Source of the DNA: Plantago elongata
Taxonomy: Eukaryota > Streptophyta > Magnoliopsida > Lamiales > Plantaginaceae
Assembly (NCBI GenBank): GCA_036897095.1
Contig: JAYMSP010000063.1
Location: 1 to 64,000, forward strand
Reading direction: 5' to 3'
Length of the DNA stretch: 64,000 nt
The notes under the pieces were generated by a model that had not been told where the DNA came from, searched no databases, and saw only the letters and a list, made by a program, of their open reading frames with translations. Within the stretch, counting starts at the first letter, position 1; every line of letters begins with the position of its first letter. Shown one piece after another: positions 1 to 11,947 of the stretch. A program made the translations under genes and the position numbers.

Positions 1-574
1 TTGCGAATTGGGTTGGACGAGTCTCAAGTCGGTTGAGTTCGTTTCTGGCAGACTGGGCGAGTCAGTCAAGTAAGGTTGTCTCGCACTGTCAGACTGACCA
101 ATTGTGTTGGCTAGCTTGTCGGCCCTCTAGGAAGTTGGGAGGCCAAATGAGTTAGTCAGTATGCAAGCCTTTTGGTTGTGTGACAGGTCCACTAGTTGGC
201 TTGGTTCGGCGGCCTCTTGGAGCCCGACCCGCGCGTGAGGTTGAGATGGATTCATATAAGGACCGTGGATTAGGTTGTGGCCTTGATTGATCAATTTGCT
301 TGTCTTGTTGGAAGAGCGAATTTTGACCATTACAGTTTGTCCCCCACTCTTCGAGTCTAGTGCCTCGAGTCGGAGAGTAGAAGTTCTATGTCCAACAAAG
401 CGATGCACAATTGGGTCGCAAGTGTATGCTGTTATGCTCCTTTCAAAGTGTCAATTACTCAGTAGATGCACTAGTGTAACGGATGTTCGAAAACGAAAAT
501 TTTCACAATGGATGGTTTGATCTAGCGAGACGAACACTTTTTGAAGGACAATTTCAAGGTTGACAACTTTGGTC
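1..574. other. Unassigned region, less AT-rich than what follows
   Basis: The first 570 bases are visibly less AT-rich than the DNA from 840 onward. Open frames exist on both strands, but none has a recognisable domain, a convincing start context or splice sites. Together with the tandem repeats that follow, this looks like decayed repetitive DNA, perhaps the edge of an element that extends beyond the window. Confidence 0.4.
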
Positions 575-815
575 CGCCGAGCAAGATGGAAACTTACTGA
601 CAAAAAAATTTGGAGGTTGACAATTTTTCGTTTGCCAAGCAAGATGGGAACTTGTTGGCATATAATTGTAGGGAAGCAGTTTTTTAGCATGTCAAACAAG
701 GTTGACATACACTTGCAGGCAATCAATATTTGGCATGTCAAGCAAGGTGGAAACTTATTGGCACACAACCATAGGCAAACAATTTTTGGTGTGTCAAGCA
801 AGGTGGAATTTGGTC
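575..815. repeat. Degenerate tandem repeat, about five units of 50-60 bp
   Basis: A motif of the form (g/c)aagcaagatgg or caagcaaggtgg recurs near 580, 638, 690, 738 and 797, each time followed by a variant of aaacttattggca. Units are about 50-60 bp with clear divergence and small indels. The open frames across this stretch are a by-product of the repetition and I do not call a gene. Confidence 0.6.
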
Positions 816-840
816 CGTAAAAAAGCGATTTATAAACACA

Positions 841-1896
841 TTTCATTTGTATTTTTTATCCATGGACTACTTTTACGTACATTTTTGTAATTTTATTCTA
901 AATACCTTATATAATTCTTAAGTTTAATTAAATAAATAAAATCTATAATTAAAAATTAAGCATTTCAAATTAGTAATTATATTCAATTATTATATTATTT
1001 TTAATTTTGATATTATTAATAGTATTAATTATAACTTATTCGGATACTAAAATTAATTACTTCAATTTATAAATTATAAAACACATAGTTTATCCAACGT
1101 GAAGATTTTGAAGGCAACAAAACACTTCTTTGACAAAAAAAAAAAACAAACATAACACATGATTAAATGAACTATTTCTTCAATCTATTAGTCCTACTAT
1201 TTAATTTAATTTAATGTAATTTTTTTTTAATAGAATGTATCTATTGATTTTTTTATTTAATATTATACAAGTAAATTTGACACGCGAATTCCCCCTATTT
1301 TCTTTATAATATTGAAGTTTAAAGTTTTGCAAGTAAAAAAGTTCATTCACGTGAATTATTGACATGCGATTATATACTCGACTAATAATTTCTTAACTTT
1401 ATATGGTTAGTTTTAAGTAAAATGATATTCTAAAATTGTGAAAGTAGTGGAGAAACTACTTTTGAGACTAATAACTACTTTGAAGTATTTGATTAGTATT
1501 AGTAATAGATAATTAATTAACAACATTTAAAATAATGCGATATATGAAATTTTAAAAGAAGTAAGGAAAAATAATGTAGTTTTAAAATAAATGAAAAATA
1601 AAAAGGAAGTTGTCAAATGACCAAACAAAAATTCAACAATATTTCTGGACTAAATACAAACAAGACACAAACGTTTTGTTATCAAATAAAATTTGTGGTC
1701 CAATTTGGAGGTGTTACAATCAATGAACAGTGAAATAATATCCATTAATCAAAAATCCCGAAACAAGTGCATGAAGCGGTTTTGTCCATATTACACCATG
1801 AATAGTGGAATAAGAACACTCTCTTCATATCTATCCCGAAACAAACGAAGCATTCTTAACGGGTTATATTATAGTCATCTTAAATATGACCACTTG
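841..1896. other. AT-rich intergenic DNA, nothing recognised
   Basis: Very AT-rich sequence with homopolymer runs. No open frame with a recognisable domain, no RNA gene and no clear terminal repeats were seen here. Confidence 0.5.
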
Positions 1897-2584
1897 TTTA
1901 GGTTGGGAGTGATTATAGCTTTACTTTTTTTTTTTTTTTAATAAAGAGAGCCTAGGCTCTCGGGTTTATATAATTATAATAATCATGGCGGTTTGAAGGA
2001 ACCCGCATACACCAATCGTCGCAAAATAATTACATTCCACCAAAATACCCAACTAGCTACCCTAGCCACTATGGAACTTCCATTTACAACATTTACTAGA
2101 TCAATACGAGACTTATCCCAACTAGTTATAAATTAAGTGACACAAATCTCGGCAGGGATCTCAAAAGATTGCCTTCTCGCACAGATATTAAGTGTATTCC
2201 CAGATGTATGAAGCCAAAACATTTGTTTGATATCAAGGTTGATTCGCGAAGGGCCTAGCCAAATGCAAGTAACTGCTAAATGGCCTAGCCAAATGCAAGT
2301 ACCTATTCCCGCGCCATATTTTCTCTTTTCCATGCCAATCATCGTGCCTCTCCTGCAGAGTAATACTCCATGTTTGCCGGGAACAGCAAGCCTGCTGCAT
2401 TTTGCCTTGTTACTGCATAAATGTTTGCCGGTAACAGCAAGCCTGCTGCATTTTACCCTGTTTACTGCAGACATTTTATTTAACCTGCCATGTTTACTGC
2501 AGACATTTTGCATGTTGCATTTTGCACTCATTATAGCTTTACTTGCTATAATTTAAGTGGCTATTATACCAAACGCAACCTAAA
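1897..2584. mobile_element. Small foldback (MITE-like) element interrupted by a retroposon
   Basis: The outer ends are inverted: tttaggttg at 1897-1905 and caacctaaa at 2576-2584. The arms continue inward as related sequence, ending in ttatagc on the left and gctattata on the right. Without the 603-bp insert and one copy of its 15-bp duplication, the element would be only about 70 bp, essentially a stem with a short loop. Family is uncertain because I could not define a clear target duplication outside the arms. Confidence 0.5.
1927..2529 (-). mobile_element. Poly(A) retroposon (probable LINE 3' fragment) with 15-bp target duplication
   Basis: The insert is flanked by perfect 15-bp direct repeats, attatagctttactt, at 1912-1926 and 2530-2544. 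A run of T starts immediately after the left copy, which is a poly(A) tail on the minus strand. Duplication plus tail is the signature of target-primed reverse transcription, so this is a 5'-truncated LINE or other retroposed RNA inserted in minus orientation. Just upstream of the tail (minus strand) the sequence has a short self-complementary GAGAGCC...GGCTCTC segment, as plant LINE 3' ends often do. The other end holds diverged internal repeats around gcaagcctgctgcattt. No conserved protein was recognised. Confidence 0.75.
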
Positions 2585-2908
2585 AGTAACCGCTCATTCT
2601 AGTGTGTAGGTTTCGAGTAACACTCTATGAGCTAGGAGCTCAGATACCAGGGATTTGGTAGCCAACCAACTAGACGTTTTCAATCACTTCCTTTGTAAGA
2701 CCCTACCAAGAAGATATTTTACCTAAGCTTTTCCTCACTTAATTATCTTTGATGACTAAGACGATCCCACACATTTTTACACTTATCATATTCGTTGATA
2801 ATCTTATGATCGAATGGTTAGCAATGAGTTTTACACATTTAGCGGTGAATTTTACCATCGGGATTTTTATGCATTTAGAGATGAATTTTACATTCGAAAT
2901 TTCTTTAA
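2585..2908. other. Intergenic DNA, nothing recognised
   Basis: No gene, RNA or repeat was recognised between the foldback element and the MITE, apart from a related pair of phrases about tttacatttagagatgaatttta near 2830-2900. Confidence 0.4.
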
Positions 2909-3067
2909 GGGGGTGTTTGGCAACAAATTTGAATACCCCAATTTGGATCGATGAACAGTGATTTGGCCTAAAATACACTTAAAATACCCCACTCAAATGT
3001 CCATCCAAACACAATTTTCACCAAAATTCTTCCAAATGCCCACTCAAATGTCCATACAAACGGCCAC
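2909..3067. mobile_element. Tourist-like MITE, copy A
   Basis: Flanked by TAA on both sides (2906-2908 and 3068-3070), the three-base duplication typical of PIF/Harbinger (Tourist) MITEs. The ends are imperfect inverted repeats: gggggtgtttg on the left, and gtggccgtttg read inward from the right. The interior contains gaacagtgatttggcctaaa and a caccaaaat segment that are closely matched in the element at 43722-43857, so the two are copies of one family. Too short to code. Confidence 0.7.
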
Positions 3068-3420
3068 TAATTGATTTTGTTTATTACGATCCATTAGGTA
3101 CATAATTCACTGATCCATGGGAGAATCCTAGGCCTAGTTCGATAGAACGTCCTACTGGCAATGTGACGAACATAAAGAAAAAGAAACTCCACATGGCATC
3201 TCCTGCATCTATAGTGATGTGTTGGTGATTACAATAAGTGTGTAAGGTAGCGTAGAAGATTAAAAAAAGTATTCAAAACCCTGAAAGAGGAAGATGGACT
3301 GTGGAACTGCTACCAATACACATGCACCCTCCCTCACTTTAATTCCTCTTCCTCACTATAATCACTCCTACTACTTTATCACTTTCCAAAGCTAAAAATC
3401 AATACATTCTCATCACACTT

Positions 3421-3428
3421 GTATAAAT
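3421..3428 (+). promoter_or_regulatory. Candidate TATA box of the proline-rich protein gene
   Basis: TATAAATC begins at 3422, 47 bases before the start codon at 3469. This would give a short 5' leader of under 20 bases if the start site lies at the usual distance, so another start site is possible. Confidence 0.4.
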
Positions 3429-3468
3429 CCACATTGCCAAATTCTCCATTGATTCCACTTCACTCACA

Positions 3469-3990
3469 ATGGCTACCACTTTCTTCCTCCTCCTCCTCTT
3501 GTTTCCGCTACTTCTCATCACCCATTCATCTTCAGCAATGTCAACAATCAAAGCAATGGGCAAAGACCAAATAGCCTGCGAAATGTGCTCCTCATGTGAT
3601 AACCCATGCCAGCCCATTTTATCTCCTCCTCCACCACCACCTGTCCCCTCACCTCCACCGCCTGTCCCCGTACTTCCACCACCCGTTCCAACCACCCCCA
3701 ACTGCCCACCACCACCTCAACCACCCTCAGGGGGTGGTGGAGGAGGTGGAAATGTGTACTACGCACCTCCACAACAACCAATCAATAACAACCCGACACC
3801 ACCGTCAAATTGCGGTGGCGCGTGTTATCCACCGAACTATGTTATCCCTCCGCCACCTAACCCGATTGTGCCGTACTACCCGTACTACTACTACAACCCT
3901 CCACCGTCGTCTTCGGATGCCGTCAAGTTACTGACAAGACACATATCGTTGTCCATTGTCGTCTTCATGATCATTTGTCTTATCCTTTGA
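3469..3990 (+). CDS. Small secreted proline-rich / extensin-like protein, probably GPI-anchored
   Basis: A single-exon gene of 173 residues. Residues 1-23 are a strong signal peptide (Leu-rich core, ending SSSA). A Cys cluster follows (CEMCSSCDNPC, about residues 38-48), then Pro-rich blocks with Ser-Pro(n) motifs of the extensin type (about 51-85), a run of seven glycines, a second Cys pair (CGGAC) and a Tyr/Pro-rich stretch with YYPYYYY. The C-terminus is SSSD followed by a spacer and a hydrophobic tail ending IICLIL, which fits a GPI-attachment signal. Such proteins are hydroxylated on Pro, arabinogalactosylated and sit at the plasma membrane or wall; Tyr-rich motifs can cross-link. The start is the first ATG in frame and keeps the signal peptide at the N-terminus. 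Similar short Cys/Pro/Gly proteins are widespread in plants and have no defined biochemical role. The other open frames over this gene are by-products of its composition. Confidence 0.85.
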   Translation: MATTFFLLLLLFPLLLITHSSSAMSTIKAMGKDQIACEMCSSCDNPCQPILSPPPPPPVPSPPPPVPVLPPPVPTTPNCPPPPQPPSGGGGGGGNVYYAPPQQPINNNPTPPSNCGGACYPPNYVIPPPPNPIVPYYPYYYYNPPPSSSDAVKLLTRHISLSIVVFMIICLIL

Positions 3991-5515
3991 CTTGATTTAA
4001 GACTAATGCTGTTGGTGTTTGTTATTGCAATGGTTCTTTTGTAATCTAATTTCAGGTACAGAGCGTCACTTGTTGTCGGAAGCAAAAGATTAGGAGGGAT
4101 GGCAATAATTCAACGACTAAATATATACTGATCATCGAACGCCAGGCTAGCTCAAAGTATATAGTTGATCTCGATTTAAAATCATCCATTTCCATTTCTT
4201 GCAGGGTTAGTATAATTTTGAAGAATGTAGTAAATTCCAATATCATTGTTCGATCACACTCTATAATAATTGCAGTACTAGCTTGAAGCAAAAATCTATC
4301 TGCAACTAGGAGTACAATAAATCTACAACGCATTTAGTGGCACTGAATTCTCAATTGCATATGCATACAGGTAGCGAGTGTCCGAAGTTCTCTTGGTTCC
4401 ATGTTTTTGTACTCTTATCTCATCAATGTTTACAATTCCTAAAAGCCATTCCCGTAACATTTACGTTCTTTCATAAAAATGGCACTTTTCCATTTCATTT
4501 TGTTATTTTCTTTGTATGATCTGAAGCTAGCTAGCCTTGAGAAGTTTAGTTGAAAATGGAAATGGCGATTGAAAGGGTATGGGTCCACTTTGACAAAACT
4601 TGTGGTGGAAAGACCTTGGAACTTTCACGTAGAAACAATCAAACAGCAGATAGCTGGTATTAATGAAATGGACGCCTCATATCATGCATCAAATGTAGCT
4701 TCCACATGCCGCTTATTATCATAGGCACTTTTGCCAACATGATAATTAATCTCTTCCGCATATAAATGCACCATAAATGCCGAACCTACCGACTTCGGAT
4801 GTAGTCTATACTAGATTATGGCACTGTATTGTATATTCAAAGTTAACGATAATTAAAATACCTGTTAAATTATTGTGATACACTAAGATCCACTAAACAT
4901 TGTACTCGGAGGCCGATGCAAAGTTTGAACCTGAAGGGGTGAAAGTATAAATATGAGGTATTTTTTAGGATTCGAGATTAAAATCCTAAATTTTCAAAAA
5001 TTATACCTTAAAAAAAATGAAAATTTCTTGTACCCCCTATTACAGGTCATGCATGGACTTTTCAAGTTTTCAAACTGTTTAAAACTTAAAAAAGTTTTTC
5101 CGTGTGGGTTTTAACAAATAGCTATGTAGTCCATAAGGTATGTTAATAGTGTGACTTAAAAAACTTAAGGGGTTGATTAGTACCCAACTTAAAAAACTTT
5201 AAGGGGTTGATTAGTACGCAATTTGAATTAGCACTAGTCAATTCAAATGACATTTTTTGTACAAAAATATCGATTTAACTAAAATGTTGCCAATTCAAAT
5301 ACAATGTTAATAGTGTAACTAAATACATTGACACTATACAATAACTAAACAAGGAAGATACTTTAGCAACAACAGACCTCTATATTATAGATAACTAATT
5401 CAAACCATGCACTTAATTTATGTCTTCATATATATACTTACATCCTTGTTACTTTATTGAAGGATCATCAAAAACAAACAAGTTAACTATTACAAACACA
5501 TTAATTACACTGCGT
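3991..5515. other. Intergenic DNA between two convergent genes
   Basis: Contains the 3' flanks of the proline-rich gene (+) and of the mitochondrial-type protein gene (-). A near-identical phrase of about 35 bases, acttaaggggttgattagta and neighbours, occurs twice around 5155-5220 as a short tandem duplication. Nothing else was recognised. Confidence 0.4.
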
Positions 5516-7502
5516 TCACCAGTCCTCACCGCGAAGCTTTCTAAGAACTCGGCCATGAGGAGAATCAGGATCCCCTCTCATTGCATTTGTCTTAAATATC
5601 TCCATTCCCCTCTTTAGGGCGTCCTCGGCAGTGTCCAACTGCTCCGGACTCCACGTAATAACTCCTGACACATCATATCCGTACATGTCATGTTGTGCGG
5701 TCCCATCAGTCGCTCTAGTTATTGGCGTTCTAGTATCCAGGATCTCGATTTCTGTCAAAGGTGAAGCCTTGTGGTGCTTAAAATACTCCTTTTGGTCTTC
5801 TTCCTGTTCCTGCCTTTGTTCCTTCATGGTCGTTTCCTTCTCCTCGTCTGGCCACGGACTACCATCAAGCCCAACACAACCTACATCGTCAAGTGCTGCA
5901 GGATATGATGAATTACGTCTCCTTTGTTGTCCGAGTGGGTCAACTTGGGAACCAACTCCAGCATGCCCGACTTTTGAAAATGATTGTATTGGTGATTTAG
6001 GAGTGACATAAGTGTCATCATCTTTGGTGGCCGGGTGTGTGGCTTGTTGCTCACGAAGCTTCATATCGCGGATTGCCTCATTTGCATCTACTTCCTAGAT
6101 CGTACATAATATAAATCAAGGTTAACACTTAATTAACATGTCACAAGCCGAAAGAGACTAATACAATCAAGAATATACAAGATCCACTACAATCTCCTGC
6201 TTTTGACTTTTAACTTTTCAGCATTGTGGATTTTATTCCTGCAGCTGATATAGCCAAAGCAGAAGTGGCCAACAAATATAGACGAGAAGGGACAAAATTT
6301 TACCACCTAATTTTGCATGTGAATAATTTTTTAGGAGGACCAAGATAAATTGGCAAGAGCATTGCAAGAACTAATACTACTATAAAGTAAAAGCGTGAAT
6401 TATAAATGTGTAAGAAAGAATGATCAAAATATTTGGGTTCAAAAGTAATCGAAAATTTTAATGGATGGAAAACTTGTAGTGAGATGGAGAGAGTACGTTT
6501 CTACTTGAATTTGAATCCATCTAGATATACTCAAAAACAATTTTCCTCCTGCTTGTGTTTCATATCATTCCACCATTACATGTGTTTCGAATCCAAAAGG
6601 AGATAACAAAAATTGTATTTTGTGTGCAGTTTGCACATAGTCGTGTCAGTCCACTATCCGAAAATGAATAAAATGCAGCGTGCATTCGTGCTAGACTATC
6701 AGTTTTACCGGTTGTGGCATACATAGTACGGATTAGTATTGGCCTTGGACCTATTTGGCAGGCCTATGGCCAAGGCCGCAGCTATGTCACATTGCTTGGG
6801 TTAGCATGCCAATAATTTCGGGTTCATCATAGTCGATACTCCTCTAAACCACTTAATTCATCGGAGATTATGCGTTACAACACTGTATACTGTATATATT
6901 AACTCATGACTCCATGAGTTATAACGATACATTAATTCAGTATTATGCCATACACAACACTATATATTGACTCTTGTTGGATTTTATTTTTTTTGTCAAA
7001 AGTTCCCTGTTAGAAAATTTCCACATGTTCATATACATATGCAACCTCAACTGATTATATAACATAATATATTATATGATTACATATTCCTTTAAATTAG
7101 TTCCCGCCTTCAGTTAAAGGGAACCAACAATTTCTAACACCTTAAAATCATAATCAAGTTCATATACTACTAAGAGGTCAAAATTGAATGATCAATGTAA
7201 AAACTAGCTCCCTTAAGGTCGGTTTGTTATAGTGTTATAGTGCTATAGCGGTCATCACCTTATTCAAATCAAACATTTTGTAAAAAATTCAATTTCAATT
7301 GAAAAAGACCACTTAAATATCTGCGAGTACATAAAATTGAGTGATGGAGAATAATAATACGTACTTCAGGTTCCTCGGAATGCAGAGCTGGATCAGCAGT
7401 TGGACCGGTTTTAGTCGCGAATCTGCGGCCCCAGAAGAGGTCCTTTGAGTTGCTCGACGACACTACCCGCTTTAGTTTCGCAACGGCTAATCTCGACTGC
7501 AT
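5516..7502 (-). CDS. Conserved plant protein of unknown function, predicted mitochondrial
   Basis: Two exons: 7502-7365 (46 codons, phase 0) and 6094-5516, giving 238 residues. The donor is gaa|gtacgt and the acceptor ctag|gaa; the 1270-bp intron holds nothing recognisable. The N-terminus is rich in Ser, Arg and Lys without acids for about 20 residues and contains WGRRFATKTG, which resembles a mitochondrial presequence with a cleavage site near RRF/AT. The mature part is acidic and hydrophilic: PALHSEEPE, a Glu/Gln/Lys-rich helix around EEKETTMKEQRQEQEEDQKE, then YFKHHKASPLTEIEI, a TPITRATDGT segment and a basic C-terminus ending RVLRKLRGEDW. I recognise this layout from conserved plant proteins annotated only as uncharacterised or LEA-like, so I give no function. 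Two site II (TGGGCC/T) motifs lie 260-285 bases upstream, which suits a nuclear gene for an organellar protein. Confidence 0.75.
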
Positions 7503-7762
7503 ATCTTCTTCTACTTCTTAATTAATTCACTTGTGATTTTAGGCTTGAAAAACTAGACTACACTTAGTTCATTCCAGTTTCTAACTCGATTATCATTGGG
7601 CAGCTTCATGCTTCAAGTATTTTATCACAACAAAATCAAATCGGTGGCTTGTAAGTGTTGCTGACACGTGTTGTCAACGGGAACGTGGCAGATGTTTCTA
7701 GTGCTAGCTGGGCGCCTCGTCTTCATTCTTCATTTCTCTCGGGCTTGTTGGGACAATGTTGT

Positions 7763-7785
7763 TGGGCCTCGTGTAATTAAGCCCA
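7763..7785 (-). promoter_or_regulatory. Pair of site II elements upstream of the mitochondrial-type gene
   Basis: TGGGCC at 7763-7768 and, on the other strand, TGGGCT (7785-7780) lie 261-283 bases upstream of the ATG at 7502. Paired TGGGCC/T motifs (site II) bind TCP factors and are frequent in promoters of plant nuclear genes for mitochondrial and ribosomal proteins. The assignment to this gene is inferred from position and from the presequence. Confidence 0.4.
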
Positions 7786-7989
7786 TGCCCACCCATTCCA
7801 ACTAACGTGCTACTCCATTGAAGTTGGATCACAGCCAGGACCCTAATTTTATGGGGAAATTTTGCAGTAGAGCGCCCAGTTTCACATTGAGGAGAGGGCC
7901 AGTACCATCTATGAATGAACAATTCAAATAGGGCCTAGTTAGTTAAACCTTAAAAAGTTAACCTATGAAAGGATGTCCTCAAGACATAC

Positions 7990-8515
7990 CCACCTTCCTC
8001 TTCCATAATTCTCAGATTCATCAATCATGTTAATCATTTTTAGTAAATAGGAGGAGGGCAATTTTGGTAGTTTATTACAATCCAATCTGGTGGTTGTTAT
8101 CTGCAACATCATGGTAAAACTGGACGTTCCCACGAATTTTTCCTTAACGCAGAAGCTGCAAAGAGCAATAATATGTTCGGATTTTATTATTTAATGTGAT
8201 AATCTATCATAGTTTTCTTTTTTTCTTGTGTATTATTTGTTTTGTGTGACATATATTATTTATTTTGTTTTTTATTTTCAATTAATAATATATAATAGAA
8301 TATAAATATAAGAATTATACCGATATTTATATTTTCAAATGCTATAAATTTTATGAGTCATGTGATTGGTTTTTAATGTACAACTAGTTTCAAATTTAAG
8401 GTTAGGTTTAAAACACCATTAGGACAGTAAAATCAGAATAATTATGAGTAAAACCTGACCACAACTGACATAATTTACGAATAAAGCCTGGCCTAAAATT
8501 TAAACCATAATCTAG
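7990..8515. other. AT-rich intergenic DNA, nothing recognised
   Basis: No coding, RNA or repeat feature was recognised in this stretch. Confidence 0.4.
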
Positions 8516-8519
8516 CGTT

Positions 8520-8800
8520 TGAACAGCCCTATTGTATAAACCGCAATATACTCCTACTGTCTAAATTGTATTATACATTCCTAGTACTGTATAATACAGT
8601 TTTATTCTATATTATACAGTCCTATTGTATAAACCATATTATACAGTCTCTTACTACTGCATAATACAATTCTATTATATATTACATATTAATATTACGG
8701 GTCCTGTTGTATTTGATACTGTAAAATACAATCTTATTGTATATTATACATAAATATTGTATATTATAATACATTGCTATTGTATATTATATATTTACAT
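8520..8800. repeat. AT-rich degenerate repeat built on attgtatattatacag
   Basis: Variants of tattgtatattatacag and tactgtataatacaat recur about ten times in both orientations. Because the core is close to self-complementary (tgtataataca), the array could form many small hairpins. Spacing is irregular, so this is decayed simple sequence and not a clean minisatellite. Confidence 0.55.
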
Positions 8801-8864
8801 TTACATGTCGTAATTACATCGGAAGAACATTTGACCAGAGAAGGTTAATACCCCTTTTTGTCGG

Positions 8865-9320
8865 AGATGGTGGTGGTGAAGTCGGTCGTTCTTTAGTTAG
8901 TTTATTTCATTGCACTTGCTAGCCCACAATGATTTCGGGGGCGGTGGAGTATACAGTTGGAGGCGGGTGGTGGAGATGGTGGTGGATCGATGGACGGATT
9001 GTGGTGGTTTTGGACGAGTGGAGGAGCGGTGGATATGGTGGGAGGCGAGTGGAAGAGTTGCGGTGGTAGAGCATATATGATGGTGGTTCGGTGGGTGGGT
9101 AGTGGTGTTGGAGTGACAATGGTGGTGCGGTTGTTATGAAAGGTGGGTGATGCGGTGGAAGTAGATCGAAAGGTGGTGGTGAATCGGGGCGGCTGGTTGA
9201 GTTAAGGCGGTAGAGCTGGGTAAAGGTAGTTGTGATGGATATGGTAAATGGGATGTTTTGGGTGGGGTGAAGGTGGAGTACCAGTGGTGGCCGATGGAGG
9301 GCGACGGTGGTGGTGGGATG
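8865..9320. repeat. GGT/GGA-rich low-complexity stretch
   Basis: The plus strand is strongly enriched in ggtggt, ggagg and gtggatggtgg with almost no C. The open frames in it (Gly/Trp/Val-rich one way, His/Pro/Thr-rich the other) follow from this composition and I do not call them genes. A similar stretch occurs at 32020-32400. Confidence 0.5.
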
Positions 9321-9359
9321 TGGAGAGAGAATAAAGAGAGAGGGGATGGATTAATGGAA

Positions 9360-11940
9360 TTGGAATTATTGATGATTTTAAGAATTATGTAGGTAAAAAA
9401 TTCACATGTTTTATTTCTTATAAAGGTGGAAATCGTATTGGTATTTGTTTACATATATAAATTTGTCAAGATTTCCTCATTTTTACACTCATCATTGGCC
9501 CTTCTTTGGTTTTTTCATGTATACAAATAAAATAATACAAATTCATAATTGCTCGAGGTCAACATTTAATTATATACTGAGTAAAAATCATTAATATGAA
9601 GTAAAGAAGAATATTTCTTTCAAAAGAATCCCTAATCACATTTTTCAAAACATGATCTTTTTGTTATGTTCTATATTGTTTTAACATGATGATGTCGATA
9701 CCATGAAGGCATCAACTTCTGGTAGAGGAGATCCGCAGGCTCCTTAGAAGACTTTTTGGTGGTGGGGGTTGCACATTGTGTTCCAAGAATCTAATTGATG
9801 TGCAGTTATTTTGGTTTAAATTGACAGTTATTAGATTCAGTAGTTAAGTTTTTTATAGTCTTTGTAACTTTGATATGTAAATATGGGATGTATGCTCGAA
9901 ATGATTGTTGCATTTTGCTATATTGAATGTGTTCGATATATCACCACAGATGATAAATCCTGTGGTGAAACATCTATCCTGTAATATCACTTAACTAGTT
10001 TAATAGTACGACTTTCTTTAAAAAAAACAAGAAAGATCTTTCTTGCTGATTTTTAGAGGTCGCACATGTACTTGGGTACCTCTCATCCACCATTTTTTAA
10101 TTTATATTCTTTACCAATCCGCCTACCTCTCATCCACTATTTTTATCACCCGATCCGTCACGAATTGAAAAAATATTATGCCCGTCTCGATTTATTCCAA
10201 GTTTTTTAATAAAATAGATTTTTTTTTTCCTTTCTCGAAAAAACTATTCATTTTAATTTAACATGATTATACATTTTGCAAGTAGCATAATTAAACCGTC
10301 ACATTATTAAGTATTTAAATTAAATAATAATATATCCAAAGTCAATAAAATTGAACGATCACGTCACAACTTAATATACGTTTTCCAAAGTTTTACTTCT
10401 TTACCATCCATTTTGCTGTGTGTTGATCACAACACTTCACAAATGTGGTTTAAACAACTAAAATTTTAGTTTTAACTAGGATGTTATCAAACCATACATT
10501 AGCTCCAAATGGCAATTGGACCGTGCTTCAACCCCTAATACACTCTATGAACCGTCTGTAAATTTTTACAATTAAGACTCATTTACAAATAACATTAGAC
10601 GTGTAGGTGGAAGTTGACCTTAAAATCTATGTCAGGAGAAAGGATCTTGACTTTGATTAGTGCAAATGATGCAATCCAACTTTACCGAATCAAGTACAAT
10701 CATCAATGCATTGTATTCATTTACTTTCCAATTCACCGACCAACCCAAATTTGATAACAAATTTATTTATTGAGTATTTGAATTCTGAAGAGAACCTAGA
10801 TCTGAATTTATCTAACATGAGAGGACCAATAATCTTTAGATGCTGGATTGAAACATAGTAATTACTCTACTTTAATCACCCGCTATGCAATTGCCACGGA
10901 AAAATAGTGGTCGTGTAACGGGAGGCAGTTAAGGAAGCTTTCGGGGAGGGCTCTAGTTGAAATGATCCTGAAATGTGTTACAATTTCTTTAACTTAAACT
11001 TTTGTGACATAAATATTGTAACGAAGTAAGGAACCGGTCCTCTAGTAAACTAATTTGCCTTTTAACGATAGGAGAATCCTCGAATTTCTTATTTGTTAAC
11101 ATTGATTATTAATCGATGAGGTATCAGGTACATTTTAGGATGGGATTGAATGTATTTTTAGACCGAGGTTACTCCATGTGTTTAGCATAGAATATATTGG
11201 AATAATTGATAATAATATGGTCTCACTTGAGGCTACCCGTACTAGTTTATGACGTATCCTTGCGCATTATCCAATAGTAGATGATATATCAAATCTAATT
11301 TAATTTAAGTCGGATTTTAACACTTGTCAAAGTTTCCTATAATATACTAGTAGTACACGATTTTGGTCTCAAATATTGGTGGATGGTTCAGCCGCGCATT
11401 GGCCGCCACCAAAATCACTAGTGATTTTAAGTCCCCTCCGGTTCGTCTAGGGGTTGTAGCGAGGAAATTGCAGAAGCTCTTGCATCAGACTTGCTACTCA
11501 ACTCGGACCACAAATCCGGGCCTAAGCAGTAAGCAGACTTGCTACACCAGAGGCCAACTTTTCGGTATTTTTGCTAGTTTGAGCCTCAATGATTATACGG
11601 AATACGATTGATGTCGTCTGCCTCATGGTCAAGACTTGATGAGTTGATGATTTGGGGCCGTTGGGCTAAGAAGGATAAAGAAACTAGAAACTGAGATGAT
11701 TAGCAAACGTAATCTTGGTTAGCAAACGATTACATCAGAAAATCCTACTCTTAACAACACGTTAATACTAATCAATGAGCAGCATACAATTTAAATTAAA
11801 TTAAAATATTCTAAACCTAGTCAGTCATCATCATGATTATGAGCCAGCCGCAACAATACAAATAGGTCAGAATATTTCTCCTCCAGGTCAAAGTCAAACA
11901 AACAAATCAGGTTAGGTACCACTCCATGAACGCAACGTAC
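9360..11940. other. Intergenic DNA, nothing recognised
   Basis: AT-rich sequence with no domain-bearing frame and no RNA gene. An 82-codon frame at 11363-11611 has no recognisable motif. Confidence 0.4.
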
Positions 11941-11947
11941 ATCTCCA

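Noticed and set aside
451-846. 131-codon minus-strand frame over the first tandem repeat
   Set aside because: It follows the 50-60-bp repeat units in one frame and has no domain, no good start context and biased composition.
2133-2531. 132-codon minus-strand frame (Cys- and Lys-rich) in the retroposon
   Set aside because: The repeated KCSRLAV.GKH words come from diverged tandem repeats in the DNA; there is no signal peptide or known cysteine pattern.
3399-3781. Gly/Val-rich frames antisense to the proline-rich gene
   Set aside because: They are the reverse reading of Pro codons and have no independent support.
8919-9139. Pro/His/Thr-rich and Gly/Trp-rich frames
   Set aside because: Products of a GGT/GGA-rich stretch; no start context, domain or secretion signal.
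11363-11611. 82-codon plus-strand frame
   Set aside because: No recognisable motif and no homologous family that I know; codon use looks random.
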